Positions 12,666-24,345 of a DNA stretch of 64,000 nt are shown here, one piece after another. The notes under the pieces were generated by a model. That model saw only the letters and a list, made by a program, of their open reading frames with translations, did no database searches and had not been told where the DNA came from. Each line of letters starts with the position of its first letter. The stretch's first letter is position 1. The DNA is from Hofstenia miamia (taxonomy: Eukaryota; Xenacoelomorpha; Acoela): assembly GCA_004352715.1 (NCBI GenBank), contig SCFE01000001.1, positions 6,562,409 through 6,626,408 on the forward strand, in the 5' to 3' direction. Made by a program: the position numbers and the translations under genes.

Positions 12666-13257
12666 GAGGTGGCTACAGAACAGTTTCAATAACTTGAATA
12701 TGGTAAAATTTGAGTTTTTTCTCTTACGCAATGAATAGTGCAATAAATTTCGAATTGTTCTGCATTTATCCGTCCTCTTACAATCTTTGTTGTAAGCTGA
12801 CTTGCGCAAATTCAAAATTTAATGCACTAACTTAACATAATTTTCAATTATCTTAATAATCCACTACTAACATCAAGAATACCTGGACAGGTAGCCTGAT
12901 TGACATTGCCTCTGACTTTTCTGTTTTTTCTAATTTCTCTCTTAAACAATATTAGGCCTAGACTGTCTGAATCGCCCATTGCCGGGTTCACCCCGCTCTA
13001 TTTTATATTTTCTGCTGATTGCAAACATTTTGTACAGTTCATGTAACAAAATATACAAAACAGTTAATTGCTCGCTTACGCTTTCTTAGAAATTGGTTGC
13101 TGTTTTTCTCACCGATTGCATAGTTCTAAGAAATAGGCACAATGATACACCAATGGTGGCTCGTAAATGGCGTAACATGGCGTAATTGAAAAAGTCTTGC
13201 AATAAAAACACAGCAGACTTCTGTTTTAAGCAATACATGTGTTTATAGTCTTAAAAG

Positions 13258-14435
13258 ATGCCAAAGCATGCTGAAACCGACAAGGTGAAAATTATAGAAA
13301 TTGTGCGTAACTTTCCAACAGGTTTATATGTATCCGAAATGATGAACTTTTTTGCACCCTGTGGAATGAATCAGTCTGTCACGAAAAAAATTTTGTTATG
13401 GAAACCACATGACTTTACCAAAGAGGCATTGAAGGAATTTTTGGCAGTAAACATAGCACTGAAAAAAATGAAACAGCATGCAAAGCAGAAATTATTCCTA
13501 GATATGAAATGGCGATTGCCCAGTGAGAAAAGAGCCCAGTGCAAGTGGAAAAATAGAAAGGCAAGAAGAAACTCGTGCCATAGATTTTCTGAATGATAAA
13601 AACGTCTCCCTAGTATTCTATGAATCTGAGATGAATAGTTGCAAGTATTTTAACATTCTTGGAGGCAATATTTCAGCTCAAGACTCTGTATTTGCACGAG
13701 TGTTTGTAAAGATAGATGGTCCGCCAAATCATGCAATTGTTTTCCAGCACATGGATGACGCCTTGAAAAAATGAGGATAGCAAGGGACAATTTTGTTTAG
13801 CTACTCTCTGATCCTGCTGATTTAAGAACGCTTACTAGAGACTTTTTCATTTGACATTCATGGTGCATTTCCTTCATAATTGTTCTCAGAAGATCCGGAG
13901 CAAATACAAGAATGTTGATAAAATGGTGGCCAATTTAAAGGCTGCTACGATGAAGAAGACCTTGTCCAAACACGAATCTCATGAAATTGGTAGTCCACAT
14001 ATTCCAATGATTACAAGATGGGCTACATGACTAAGAGCTGTCATCGGATGCAAAATCCATTTATCAGAAATCCTACGTATAGTGCTGTCATTGCTCGATG
14101 ATATGCAATTAATAGATCATGTCAAAGCAGCAGTCAAATGCCTAAATCTAAAAATTGAACTGATTACCCGGTGGTATAGTGATCTTTTAGAACTAATTGA
14201 CCAAGTAGAATCCGCAAATATTCTATGATCCAAACATGCAATTACTTGAAGTTTTTGACTTCACAGAAGATCGATTTGCACTTTGGATTATATTCAATGA
14301 AGAATAGAGAAAAACGATTTGCTTAATATAATCATGGCAACGACATTTTCAGTTCAAAGATCTCAACTTTCTGCCTGAAAACTTAAAGAAATACTTTATC
14401 TTCCATTTTAACAGCTGTGCTGATGAATAGTGATA
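13258..14435 (+). pseudogene. hAT transposase relic, copy 1
   Basis: Begins ATG at 13258 with MPKHAETDKVKI. A block reading EALKEFLAVNIALKKM (about 13430) resembles the hAT linker region, followed by VFYESEMNSCKYFNILGGNI near 13610, the catalytic-domain start where family members carry a DETTD-like box. Downstream frames show HFLHNCS-like text and IPMITRW near 14005, corresponding to the later RW motif of hAT proteins. At least three frameshifts and several stops occur. A second copy lies inverted at 18420-19611. hAT enzymes excise elements through hairpin ends and make 8-bp TSDs, and several MITEs in this window show such TSDs. Confidence 0.75.
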
Positions 14436-14868
14436 GATATAATTGATTCTCAATTGTATTTAAACATTTTTGTGCCTATTATTTTTTTGATCTGGTCGAG
14501 CTATTGGGAATTTAAAAATAAAACTTGGAAATATTTTGGAGCCTGCCAACTTGCGGAATTGATCATCCAAATTTGGAACTGGCATCGTATCGAACATAAT
14601 ATTTTCATTCAAGTTTCTATAATATATGACAATACTTCTTAATAATTAATGTTGGTCACATGAATATTTGATCTGTGCCCTGAATTTGACTTTTCTATTA
14701 CTCTGTTTTTTACTCTAGTTAACTGTCTCTTAATCTTTGTCTTCCTGGCATTTGTGGTTTAACACGAGAATCCAGAAAAATGTTAATGAATGGATCAAGA
14801 TTAAATCCATTAAACTTTGAATGCTTCATGTCCACCTTAAGTATCTCTTTGAATGGACTAACATAGGC

Positions 14869-15405
14869 CAAAGATTGAAGTGGGGCAGGTCGAGTGGATA
14901 TGGGGCAAGATTTTTCTGAAGTGGGAACCCATGGGGGAAAAGTGTTACAAAAACACGTTTTAGTTAAGAAATATTGAAGTAAGAGATTGCGAATTTTTGA
15001 GATTGTAAATGTATTTTCTTACATCAAAGTTCCCTGCTTAAAAAAAATTTGATTTACTTAGAAATTTAGTCATATTTTGAAAAATTAATTTTTATGCATT
15101 TTTAGCTATTGGTGAAATTTGATTCTATTCAATGATATTACCAAGATCATTTTGATATAATTTATAGTCAATATGCTTTGCAATTACATTAGAAAGAGTG
15201 CAATTGCCCCTGCATACATGTATTATATAAAATATTAGCTTTATAATAGCTATATAGTGTTAAATTTCATTTTGCTATTAATAATGTTATTAATATGCAT
15301 TGGCATCAAGTTTGTTATTATATTCCCATGGTAGTAATAGCAGACTATGACACTTAAAAAATGATTCTGTATCTTCTATGAAGCAAGGATTCCAAATATT
15401 TGAGT
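14869..15405 (+). repeat. hAT-MITE family D, truncated copy
   Basis: Starts CAAAGATTGAAGTGGGGCAG, the same terminus as the full copy at 58202-58922, and stays aligned with it for about 530 bp (shared block ATGTATTATATAAAATATTA). The right end is missing here. Confidence 0.85.
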
Positions 15406-15599
15406 GGTGCAATTTTGGGTACTTTTTTCTTTATCTTTACCCCCACTCAAAAAATTCCATAAATGTGATAGTTTATCAATTTAATAACTATAGACCTAAA
15501 CCCAAACATTTTGATCTGCTGAGGTTCTATATTTGCTGAAGACATCAAACTCAAATGCCCATTTGTAACTGATCTATCATCTTTATCTAAGATATGGTT

Positions 15600-16345
15600 A
15601 GCAATTATTTTAGTTCCCTTCAGAAATTTCCAACACACTTGCAAAATCTTGCAAAATGCCTTCGTTTGTTATATTTGTGTGAATTGATTTCTCTGCCAGA
15701 ACAACATTTGCTGCCCTATGATTACATCCAACCACAGAATACACAAAAATTAGTCTGTTAGCATTGGCTCAATTTTTCTTTTGATATTATGAGTACTCTT
15801 ACATGCACCATAGCCTCACTATGCGATGCCTACTCTCTTGATATTTTCAATGTTTGTATAGCCCTTCCTTATATATGCGCAATGTCCAACGCTTTCTCAA
15901 TTGTCAAGCTACGTTTCCCAAGCATGAAATTTAGTGCTTATTTGTCATAAACTCTAATTATGATTTGGTCACAAAAAATAGTATCCAATTAATCTTTTTC
16001 CATTCCATTAAACTTACATTGCTGTTATAGATTCACTAAAACATTATATAATGAATCAATACCCTCATTTTCAACCTGAACTCTTACAACAAAATTATGT
16101 AATTTGAGTGCTCGATTTGATTCAGGCAAACAGAACTGTTTAAATCTGTTGAGCATTCCTTCGTAGTTATCTTCGTCTATCAAGATTAAGCCCATTGTAA
16201 ATCTGATAAGAAATAAGAAGTACATCTTTTCTTAAATTGTCAATTTTAAAAGCATGTAAAAATATCTCTATCCTTTGTTTCCAAAGCTGCCGGATCTCAT
16301 AAGTTGAAGAATCAAATCTAGCTTTCTGGGTGAGTATAAATTTCT
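15600..16345 (-). pseudogene. retrotransposon gag relic
   Basis: Minus-strand open pieces resemble gypsy-type Gag: a QLWKQRIEIF-like block near 16290, then RFKQFCLPESNRALKLHNF and VENEGIDSLYNVLVNL (16150-16030). After a frame change come KRSLTIEKALDIAH near 15900 and a single degenerate Cys/His knuckle-like run (HFARFCKC) near 15640. Gag normally forms the virus-like particle. Stops and shifts are frequent. It lies in the spacer between the two hAT relics and has no adjacent pol, so it is a fragment. Confidence 0.65.
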
Positions 16346-16872
16346 TGCAAATTCATTTGAAACAAAGTTTATCTGAGATAAATAATATGTATTGATAGTT
16401 TTCATTGGGGATTACTGAGAGAACTTGACAGCATACAGTGGGAATATTGCTAGTTATTGATAGAGAAGTAAAGGAACCCCTTGAGTGAGCTTGAACAGTT
16501 GCAGTACATAGCAACATGAAGTTTAACTGCATTAGAAATGTTAGTAGAATTATTTTTCATTGGATTGGCATTAAGCTTTTGTCAATCAGAGTTTCTCATT
16601 TCATTTGAATTATCGAATTTAGTTACAGGTTATGAGAGAGCAAAATAGGACATAGTGCAAAAGCACAAGTACATCAAAGACTTTTTTATCATAGTAAATG
16701 TTGGTATTTTAAGTAAATGTTTAGAAAAGATAAGAAGATCTGAAAATTGAAAGCAAATATTTAAATTTAAATGAACCTATATGATTTTAAGTATTCTACA
16801 AGTATGATTATGATTACATTCAATTTTATAATGTATAATTACAATTAATCTGATTAATACATTAAAATATAG

Positions 16873-17045
16873 TCATTTGTGGTCATCACTAGGTAAACCT
16901 GCCTCAGGTATGGTAGGATTGATTTGCAAATATTCAGTTGTGTTTGTCCCACTTGAAGTTGAATGAAGTGCAGATTCTTCTGGATCCAAACATATCATAA
17001 CACCATGAGGAATTTGCAAACATTTACTACAATCTTCACAACCAC
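16873..17045 (-). CDS. last coding exon of a secreted cysteine-rich protein gene (proposed)
   Basis: The minus-strand exon starts after a TATATTTTAG acceptor and ends at TGA (16875-16873). It encodes about 57 residues: a tight Cys cluster GGCEDCSKCLQIPHG, a further Cys in MICLDPEES, then a hydrophilic Ser/Thr/Pro tail ending GLPSDDHK. The composition is unlike random AT-rich DNA. It begins in phase 1, matching the phase-1 donor of the 34-nt exon at 17448-17481. I do not recognise the family. No canonical AATAAA was seen just downstream. Confidence 0.6.
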
Positions 17046-17447
17046 CTAAAATATACATACATAGTCTATACATGTACATGTATATAAATGCCTCCTCCTA
17101 TGTAATTTTTCTACATGTCCTCATTAGATTTCCTTGACACATAAATATCTGAAGTAGGACATAGTGCTTTTGTATCATCTACTGTTCTACTTTTTGTTGC
17201 CAGGATCGATTTGGCATTAATCCAAATTACAAATGCAAATATATTTTCCCCTAATTTTCTCAAATGAAAATTGAACCAATCTGTACACTTACTACTGATG
17301 TTCTATATGTGGAAATATAAGCAAAAAATGCTTGATTTGATGGGAAAGGAGCAGCAACTGATATAGTAGTTTTCAAAGTTTTAATTTGAACTACTAAAGA
17401 ATATATTTACAATATATTTCATTTTTGAATAGTTCAATTTTGCTTAC

Positions 17448-17481
17448 CATTATCATAAAACAATGTGAAATCTTCGATGGT
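17448..17481 (-). CDS. 34-nt micro-exon (proposed)
   Basis: Flanked on the minus strand by a CTTATTTAG acceptor and a GTAAGC donor. It encodes TIEDFTLFYDN plus one base, entering in phase 0 and leaving in phase 1. It therefore fits between the exon at 20778-20878 (leaves in phase 0) and the one at 16873-17045 (enters in phase 1), keeping one frame across all three. Function unknown. Confidence 0.5.
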
Positions 17482-17639
17482 CTAAATAAGAGGTGATATA
17501 TATATATATATACATTGGTAAATAATATTTTCCATGTTCAAATATATTTCAATATAGACCCAAAAATTTAATGAAAATATTTAAAAATGTGTCAATAATT
17601 TAATTAGATGGCGTAAATTTTTCGATTACTTATAAGTAA

Positions 17640-18005
17640 GGTGATCCAATATATACATACAAGGTGGGAGATGGTTAAATTTCTTAGATCCGTAACAATG
17701 ATCCGTTTAGCATTTAAGAATGACACGCAACCCAATCCACCCTGTCTAATAATGGGCCGACCCAGATCAAAAAAAAATTAATAGGTACAAAAGTGTTTTA
17801 ATACAAAAGTATCAATAAAAACAATGCAAAATCAAAAAAATCTATACTCCTATAGTCATTAAGAACTTCAAACATTTAAAGCGTTTGATTTCGTAAATTG
17901 TTCTGTAAATCTGTTAGTTTTCTTCTACCCTAGCAATGATAAATGAACCGTGACCCAGCCCGTGGGTTGGGTGGAGTTGACTCGTTTCCCAGCTTTATAT
18001 AAAGT
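17640..18005. repeat. MITE-like segment with AACCCAA/TTGGGTT words
   Basis: Has ACGCAACCCAATCCACCCTG near 17726 and GTGGGTTGGGTGGAGTTGA near 17961 in opposite sense, so the ends are partly inverted. Similar AACCCAA/GACCCAA words recur at 18318-18400 and 35195-35325. Borders are not fixed. Confidence 0.4.
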
Positions 18006-18419
18006 TAGAATAGCCTATTATACTGAGTTCTAACACACAATGTAAACACTTATGCAAATAAGTAGATAACGACTCCTTAGGCTACTTATTTACCTAAGAA
18101 GAAATTCGCTACCCGTAAAGATTAAGGGTTCTTCAAATACACAACATAAGTTTGAATTACTAGCAAGTACATCTTTGCATTCTTTGCAACTCCCAAGAGC
18201 TCTGAAATTACTGCTTGTTATGCCTGTCTTTTAGTAGGCTAAAGTCAATGCGTGCTGTGATGAGTTGGATGTGATTCTCACCTCTCCAGTAGGGTTTACT
18301 ATTTTAGTAAGTGATCATTAAGGCAACCCAATTTCGACCCAATAATTACAAATTTTGACCTGATCATTGCTCAATTTTGACTTCATTTTGACTTTAGAGT
18401 AGAAACGAGGGATTCAATT

Positions 18420-19611
18420 GAGAATCAATTATATTTATCACTACTCATCAGCACAGCTGTTAAAAAGGAAGATAAAGTATTTCTTTAAGTTTTCAGGCAG
18501 AAAGTTGAGATCTTTGAACTGAAAATGTCGTTGCCATGATTATATTAAGCAAATCGTTTTTCTCTATTCTTCATTGGATATAATCCAAAGTACAAATCGA
18601 TCTTCTGTGAAGTCAAAGAACTTCAAGTAATTGCATGTTTGGATCATAGAATATTTGCGGATTCTACTTGGTCAATTAGTTCTAAAAGATCACTATACCA
18701 CCGGGTAATCTCCGTCAGTTCAATTTTTGGATTTAGGTATTTGACTGCTGTTTTGATACGATCTATTAATTGCATATCATCGAGCAATGACAGCACTATA
18801 CGTAGTATTTCTGATAATTAATGGATTTTGTATCCGATGACAGCTCTTAGTCATGTAACTCATCTTGTAATCATTGGAATGTGTGGACTACCAATTTTAT
18901 GATATTCATGTTTGGTCAAGGTCTTCTTCATCGTAGCAGCCTTTAAATTGGCCACCATTTTATCAACATTCTTGTATTTGCTCCGGATCTTCTGAGAACA
19001 ATTATGAAGGAAATGCACCATGAATGTCAAATGAAAAAGTCTCTAGTAAGCGTTCTTAAATCAGCAGGATCAGAGAGTAGCTAAACAAAATTGTCCCTTG
19101 CTATCTTCATTTTTTCAAGGCGTCATCCATGTAGTGGAAAAAAATTGCATGATTTGGCGGACCATCTATCTTTACAAACACTCGTGCAACTACAGAGTCT
19201 TGAGCTGAAATATTGCCTCCAAGAATGTTAAAATACTTGCAACTATTGATCTCAGATTCATAGACTACCAGGGAGACGTCTTTATCATTGAGAACAATAA
19301 TGACACAAGCTTCCTCTTTTTCTCTTATTTTTCCACTTCACGACGGGCTCTTGTCTCACTGGACAATCGCCACATTTCAAATTTAGGAATAACTTCTGCT
19401 TGACAGGGTTTCTAATTTTTTCCAATGGTATGTTGTCTGCCAAAAATGCCTTCACTGCCTTTTTAGCAAAGTTTTTGTCCAGAGGAGGAATACAGATTTG
19501 CTGTCTTGATGAAATTTGTTGAGAATTCGTGTCAATAAGTTGCCTGTGGGCTGTCGAGCTCCTGTGGCTTTCCTTTACTTTAAAAATAATTAAATGATTG
19601 CGCGACAGCAA
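18420..19611 (-). pseudogene. hAT transposase relic, copy 2 (inverted)
   Basis: The reverse complement matches the copy at 13258-14435 over most of its length, including the terminal block with the AGCACAGCTGTTAAAA sequence at 18450. Its N-terminal part is better preserved than in copy 1: KKAVKAFLADNIPLEKI near 19440 and a GDCPVRQEPVVKWKNKRKR run near 19350. It ends in a stop near 19285, and downstream blocks are in other frames. Its 5' end abuts a medium-repeat copy at about 19600. Together with copy 1 it forms a convergent inverted repeat with a spacer of about 4 kb. Confidence 0.75.
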
Positions 19612-19832
19612 GCAAGATGCCTTAAAATGCTGTACCTACGCTTGCTCAATCGATTAAATCATATCCGTTTTTTCAACTCATCGCGCGAAGATATAGCTAG
19701 CAAAGCAAGCACTCTTGTTGTAAAAGAGCCAGGCAAAATATTTTCATTCAATACAATAACCCAAAAGTAAACATGATATTTGTTATTTAAATGTCAACCA
19801 GAAACATCTCTCTATTCAAGCAGTGCCAATTC
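19600..19832 (-). repeat. medium-repeat family R, partial inverted copy
   Basis: The reverse complement matches 23470-23700 and 39360-39590, including ATCTTCGCGCGATGAGTTGA and CAACAAGAGTGCTTGCTTTG. Confidence 0.9.
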
Positions 19833-19833
19833 T

Positions 19834-19905
19834 TAATTGGAAAAGGAATAAACTTCATAATTTCTTAATTATCAAAATATTCACTCTTTGGGGCAGCCTA
19901 AAAAT
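19834..19905 (+). repeat. 72-bp repeat, copy 1
   Basis: Shares TTAATTGGAAAAGGAATA through CTTTGGGGCAGCCTAAA, with few differences, with 22479-22550. Confidence 0.9.
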
Positions 19906-20161
19906 AATACAAGGACTTTCAGCAGTCTGCATATGCATTTGTATAAGAAAGTTTTGAGTTGTTAGCATTTAAATTTCTTTTGAAGTCGTCACAAATTTTG
20001 AAGAATTCCTAGTGGAAATAGCGTTAATTTCGTTTTTAGATACAGTTGAGGGCTTTAAACTTCATTCAAGTTATTTTAGTTGGGCCTAAATATCACTTAG
20101 CTACGCGCTTACGATACAAGCACAAACCTACCAATAGGCCTATTTTTATAGCTATGGATTA

Positions 20162-20402
20162 CGGGCCGGACACGAGCACGGACCCTACCCTTGCTTATTA
20201 GCATTATTTTTGTTTGAAATATAGAAAAAATTCCAAAGACTGTTCACAAAATCATTGCAAAAAATCACTAANNNNNNNNNNNNNNNNNNNNNCGGGCCGG
20301 ACACGAGCACGGACCCTACCCTTGCTTATTAGCATTATTTTTGTTTGAAATATAGAAAAAATTCCAAAGACTGTTCACAAAATCATTGCAAAAAATCACT
20401 AA
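20162..20402. other. assembly gap flanked by a perfect 110-bp duplication
   Basis: A 21-N gap (20272-20292) has the same 110 bases on both sides (20162-20271 and 20293-20402), starting CGGGCCGGACACGAGCACGG. This pattern is typical of two overlapping contig ends that were not merged. Confidence 0.95.
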
Positions 20403-20469
20403 TATGGTTTTTCTGCTAGGGAAATAAATAATGTTGGTTAAATATTTTATTGATATAAGGAATATGTTG

Positions 20470-20777
20470 TTATGCTTTCAGGAAAAAGTAATGGAAAATC
20501 ATAACAAACGCTGAAAAATCTATAAATAAGTTACTGAGAAAACTAAAGAGGAATTCTTTAGTCAACTTAAACACTATTGACCATAGGCTCATGTTCATAC
20601 ACTTTTTCAGTAAGCAGCTCACCATATATTGCATGAGTATGATTTCGTACTTTCTGTTTTGAATCTGTGATTGACAGATAGAATAGAAATGATTGAACTT
20701 GTAGATGTCGAATAGCCATCCAAAAATCTTATCTATGTTTAGGAAAATTTTTTCACTAATGTCAAAATTTGACATAC
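20470..20777 (-). other. long open stretch, probably intronic
   Basis: A 100-codon minus-strand open stretch, rich in Phe, Ile and Tyr, runs straight past the GTATGT donor at 20777. No domain is recognisable. The composition is what AT-rich chance sequence gives, so I read it as intron. Confidence 0.3.
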
Positions 20778-20878
20778 CAACTTTGCTGAATGAATGTCAT
20801 GCAAATGAATCATCTTGATAAAACAACTATTATTCCACAGGTAAGCGTCCTGTACAATGAAGTTTAGAGGATTTGCAA
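20778..20878 (-). CDS. internal exon of the secreted cysteine-rich protein gene (proposed)
   Basis: The minus-strand exon of 101 nt follows an acceptor CACACAATAG and ends at a GTATGT donor. It encodes 33 residues, ANPLNFIVQDAYLWNNSC through IHSAKL, with one Cys and no stop. It enters in phase 1 and leaves in phase 0, so it can join the 34-nt exon at 17481-17448 directly. Exon 1 at 24628 leaves in phase 0, so at least one more exon of length 3n+1 must lie between 20.9 and 24.6 kb; I did not find it. The domain is not recognised. Confidence 0.5.
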
Positions 20879-21419
20879 CTATTGTGTGAAAATATCTCAC
20901 AAAATATCTTTTAAGGAAAATTGGTAAAGTCAATAGAAATGATAATTCAAGGAACTACTCTGCAATTCTAAATGACTATATGCATTTTCAAGAAAGGAAT
21001 GCATTTTGCAATACAATAAAACATCAACTCATTTTTTTAAAGAAAAATCCTTCTTTGAAGAAAACTATGTAAAAAGGTATTTTAATTTGACACACACTCA
21101 CACAAAGTCCTGATTTGAATATAGGTCCTAATAGAACATGTTTGTGCACAAGCCAAATAGAGAATTAGTCACAATTGTCTTTTAAAAGTTTAAGAACTAT
21201 GAAAATAAGTTGAAGAAAGACTTATAGCGAAATGTTTCAATTATAAAAGAATGTCCTGATAATTCTTTACTAGTGTCTGTGCTTTCTACCTCAAAAAAGC
21301 AGTTTCAGTTTTTTTAACTAACTATTATTGTCAATTGTAAACGTTATTCAAGAGAAAAAAACTGTTCTAAAGTACAAGTAAACACTATTTACTCTTCAAC
21401 TGGACATTTGCTCTAAGAA

Positions 21420-21760
21420 TGGGGCCTACTGCATTGCGTCTTGGAAATAACATTTTTAGTGTAGAATCAGGGGCGTGAACTAGGATGAACAGCACTGAGG
21501 AAGTTAATGTCACGGCAGAAGGTTGCAAGAGTGACCATTGTGTAGATTTGCCCTGATTCTAGCGAAAAAATAAGTAAATAGAAAAACATTGGTAATTCAT
21601 CCAGGTAACAAGTAACTGTTTAGATCCACCAAGCAGGAGAACAAGACATCCAGGACGACCAATTCGTATGGCATCACGCCAGAGTGATATCCAAGATGAG
21701 AGGTTCGGAAAATTGTTTAAAACGGTGCTACCCTTTTTGTCTCACATGTTATTATCTATC
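21420..21760 (+). other. coding-like fragment of unknown origin
   Basis: Less AT-rich than its flanks. The plus frame gives RRTRHPGRPIRMASRQSDIQ near 21645-21700, and a second short frame gives MNSTEEVNVTAEGCKSDHC near 21485. Neither extends far. This looks like a worn fragment of a mobile-element or gene exon; I cannot assign it. Confidence 0.35.
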
Positions 21761-22338
21761 TCAATAAATCATCTCAGTTGTTCTCTTATTTCTCAGCTCA
21801 TGTAATAATAGCATGTAATTACCATGCATTCGTGCTAGCCAACAGCATAATTTAATCACAGTTTCAAAAAGTATAGGTGTCTGTTCATGTTGCATTCGAA
21901 CGAAAGGTTCTTTATAACTACACGATTTGGGCTGCCTTTGTCAAGGAACAAGTCGTCGTCCAAGGATCAGAGGAGTGAATCCCAAATTTCGTCGGAATAT
22001 TAAGCAATTATAATAACCATCAGGTTAGAATATTATCAAAAAATGTCGACAAAAAGCAAACGCAGTTTCGATGAAAAGCAATAAATTTCAACAACTTAGC
22101 AATGGTTTTTCATTATTTATACAAAGTAAGAATAACTACCTGATCTTTGTTTACAAATTCAAACATTCGATTTCCCTTGCAAATTTAATTGAGCAAATTA
22201 CACGTACAACACAGTTCGAGGGGACAATATTATTAGTTCATAGTTCTTGTTTCGTTTTCAGTGTTGAGTGAAAACCGCGCTTCGGTTTTTTGGTATTTTT
22301 GACATGTCTAACAATTAATCAGCTGGTTTTTTTATTAT

Positions 22339-22395
22339 ATAAATAACAGGCTTGCCATTGTGAATTGTGTACACAACGGCAAGCCTGATAAATAA
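22339..22395. repeat. 41-bp palindromic unit with 8-bp TSD
   Basis: The unit at 22347-22387 begins CAGGCTTGCCATTGTG and ends CACAACGGCAAGCCTG. The arms are 16 nt with one mismatch around a 9-nt centre. ATAAATAA is repeated exactly on each side (22339-22346, 22388-22395). The terminal CAGG and 8-bp duplication are hAT-like. No internal sequence remains beyond the TIRs. Confidence 0.9.
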
Positions 22396-22478
22396 TAAGC
22401 ATTCAGTGACTTTGACCAAACTCAATTTGAAATCTTTATTACCAGCACTGTATATCATAAAGTATATAGATTATGGTG

Positions 22479-22550
22479 CCTAATTGGAAAAGGAATACAC
22501 TTTATAATTTCTTAATTCTCAAAATATTCACCCTTTGGGGCAGCCTAAAT
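22479..22550 (+). repeat. 72-bp repeat, copy 2
   Basis: Direct copy of 19834-19905, ending CTTTGGGGCAGCCTAAA. Confidence 0.9.
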
Positions 22551-22759
22551 TCTAGAATCAATCAATAGTTACGCTTCTAAATACGCTTCTCAAATTCATT
22601 GAAATTTCATCAAATTGTGCAACAATCAGTAGCGGGTTGTGCATGCAAATACTAGGCAAGCAAATATTTTTAAGTAAGCAAATTAGTATAAATAATAAAT
22701 CATGAAAAATCTATTCATATTTGAAATCCCTGCGGGATTTTTTTCAGAAATATGTTGTA

Positions 22760-24345
22760 ATATTTTTATTATTAGTTCATTTAATAAAATATTTTCAAAA
22801 AAAATTGCTAATAAGTTCTGTAGTTTTTCTCCTTGAATCCACTGTTCTTTAATCTGTTTAAGTCTTCTTTAAACAGAATATAATCGTTCTGCAGATGCTG
22901 CTCAAAATCAATTAGTGTGTATGAAATCAAATATTTACAAATTTAATGAAAGGCAATAGGCAAATCATGCATTTCAAAAAATCGAGTAAAAATTTTGTGA
23001 TTTACAATTGGAGCCAAACCAATGATAACAAACTTGAGATTAATTACGAAGTTTTTCAAGATTAAGAAAATTGGAGTAGAAATATATATCAGAAAGTGGC
23101 AGCTGAGGTTAATCATATTTAAACTATTCAAAGTTTTAAGGAATTAATAATTCTATAAAGCGGCATTTGCATAGGCAAGTGAAACTGGCCTCCATTTAAG
23201 TGCAAAATTTATTTCAAAATATATTACTCTTAAATTATTCATGTTACTTTTGAATTTCGACTAAATTAGTTGTACATTAGTAGAAAAAATTCGTCTTTCA
23301 TTAACAAGTCCTATACATTTTATAATATCTATCAAAGAAAAACAAAGGGCTACCGTATTTTTATTTAAAAATTTGACCAAAGAATCCGTGGGATAAAAAT
23401 GCGAAAAAACCATTATCCCAAAAAGGAACCTTGCTAAAATAATTCTGTTTCTGGCGCTGCTTGAATAGAGAAATGTTTCTGGTTGACATTTAAATAACAA
23501 ATATCATGTTTACGTTTGGGTTATTGTATTGAATGAAAATATTTCGCCTGGTTCTTTTACAACAAGAGTGCTTGCTTTGCTAGGTATATCTTCGCGCGAT
23601 GAGTTGAAAAAACGGATATGATTCAATCGTTTGAGCGAGCGTAGTTACATGATTTTAAGGCATCTGCTTGTTGTCGCGCAATCATTGAATTATTTTTAAA
23701 GCAAATCATAATAAATTATGTCCTATAGTATTCCATTGAGGGGCGTACGCAGAATTTTCTGCGACATCTTAATCATGACTGCCAAAAATTTTGAAAATAT
23801 GGAGAAAAAAGAACCCAAAAATGAATTTCACGACCTTAGATTTTAGCCCTTAGAGCATCTTTTAATTTATCAAAATGCGCTTATAGCTAATGATGGAAAG
23901 TTCATTGGTACCAAAAAATTTTTTAATTGTTCTTAAAAAAGGTTCTATTTTTACTTCGGATATTTCTTACAAAGTTGAAAAAATATGAGCGCGTAAAATT
24001 ACGCCATGGGTGCTTAGACACAAACTAGGCGAGAGCGTACATGCACGTTGTAGGCGCTGTGAGGGTTAAATTTTTCATTTTTTTAGCGAAAACTTTTTGA
24101 TTTATCCAGTTAAAATCACTTTCGAAAACCTGACGGGGGAACATTCCATCATGTCCCCCTTGCGTACGCCACTGATACCATTCATATTATTTCTTGATTC
24201 TTAAATGTTGTTTTAAGCAAGCTACCAATTTACGGTTTGTACATTTGCATAGATATAAATTCATACAATTAAGAATGAAATTCACTTTTTAAGAAATTAT
24301 TGGGCAAACACTGATGGCCTTGCTTACAAGTACGAGCCGCCTATG
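22760..24345 (+). repeat. medium-repeat family R, copy with a nested MITE
   Basis: Aligns with 38165-39795 block by block: AATCGTTCTGCAGATGCT near 22883, GGCAAATCATGCATTTCAAA near 22958, the GCGCGATGAGTTGAAAAAA block near 23593, and the final AAATTATTGGGCAA block near 24293. An extra 440 bp at about 23738-24175 is absent from the other copy. No coding capacity was recognised, so it is probably a non-autonomous element. Confidence 0.88.
23738..24175. mobile_element. MITE inserted in repeat R
   Basis: The ends are inverted: GAGGGGCGTACGCAGAATTT on the left, and on the right (reverse complement) CAGTGGCGTACGCAAGGGG. CCATT lies beside both ends. The equivalent site in the copy at 38165-39795 (near 39625) is uninterrupted, which shows the insertion. 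Confidence 0.82.
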
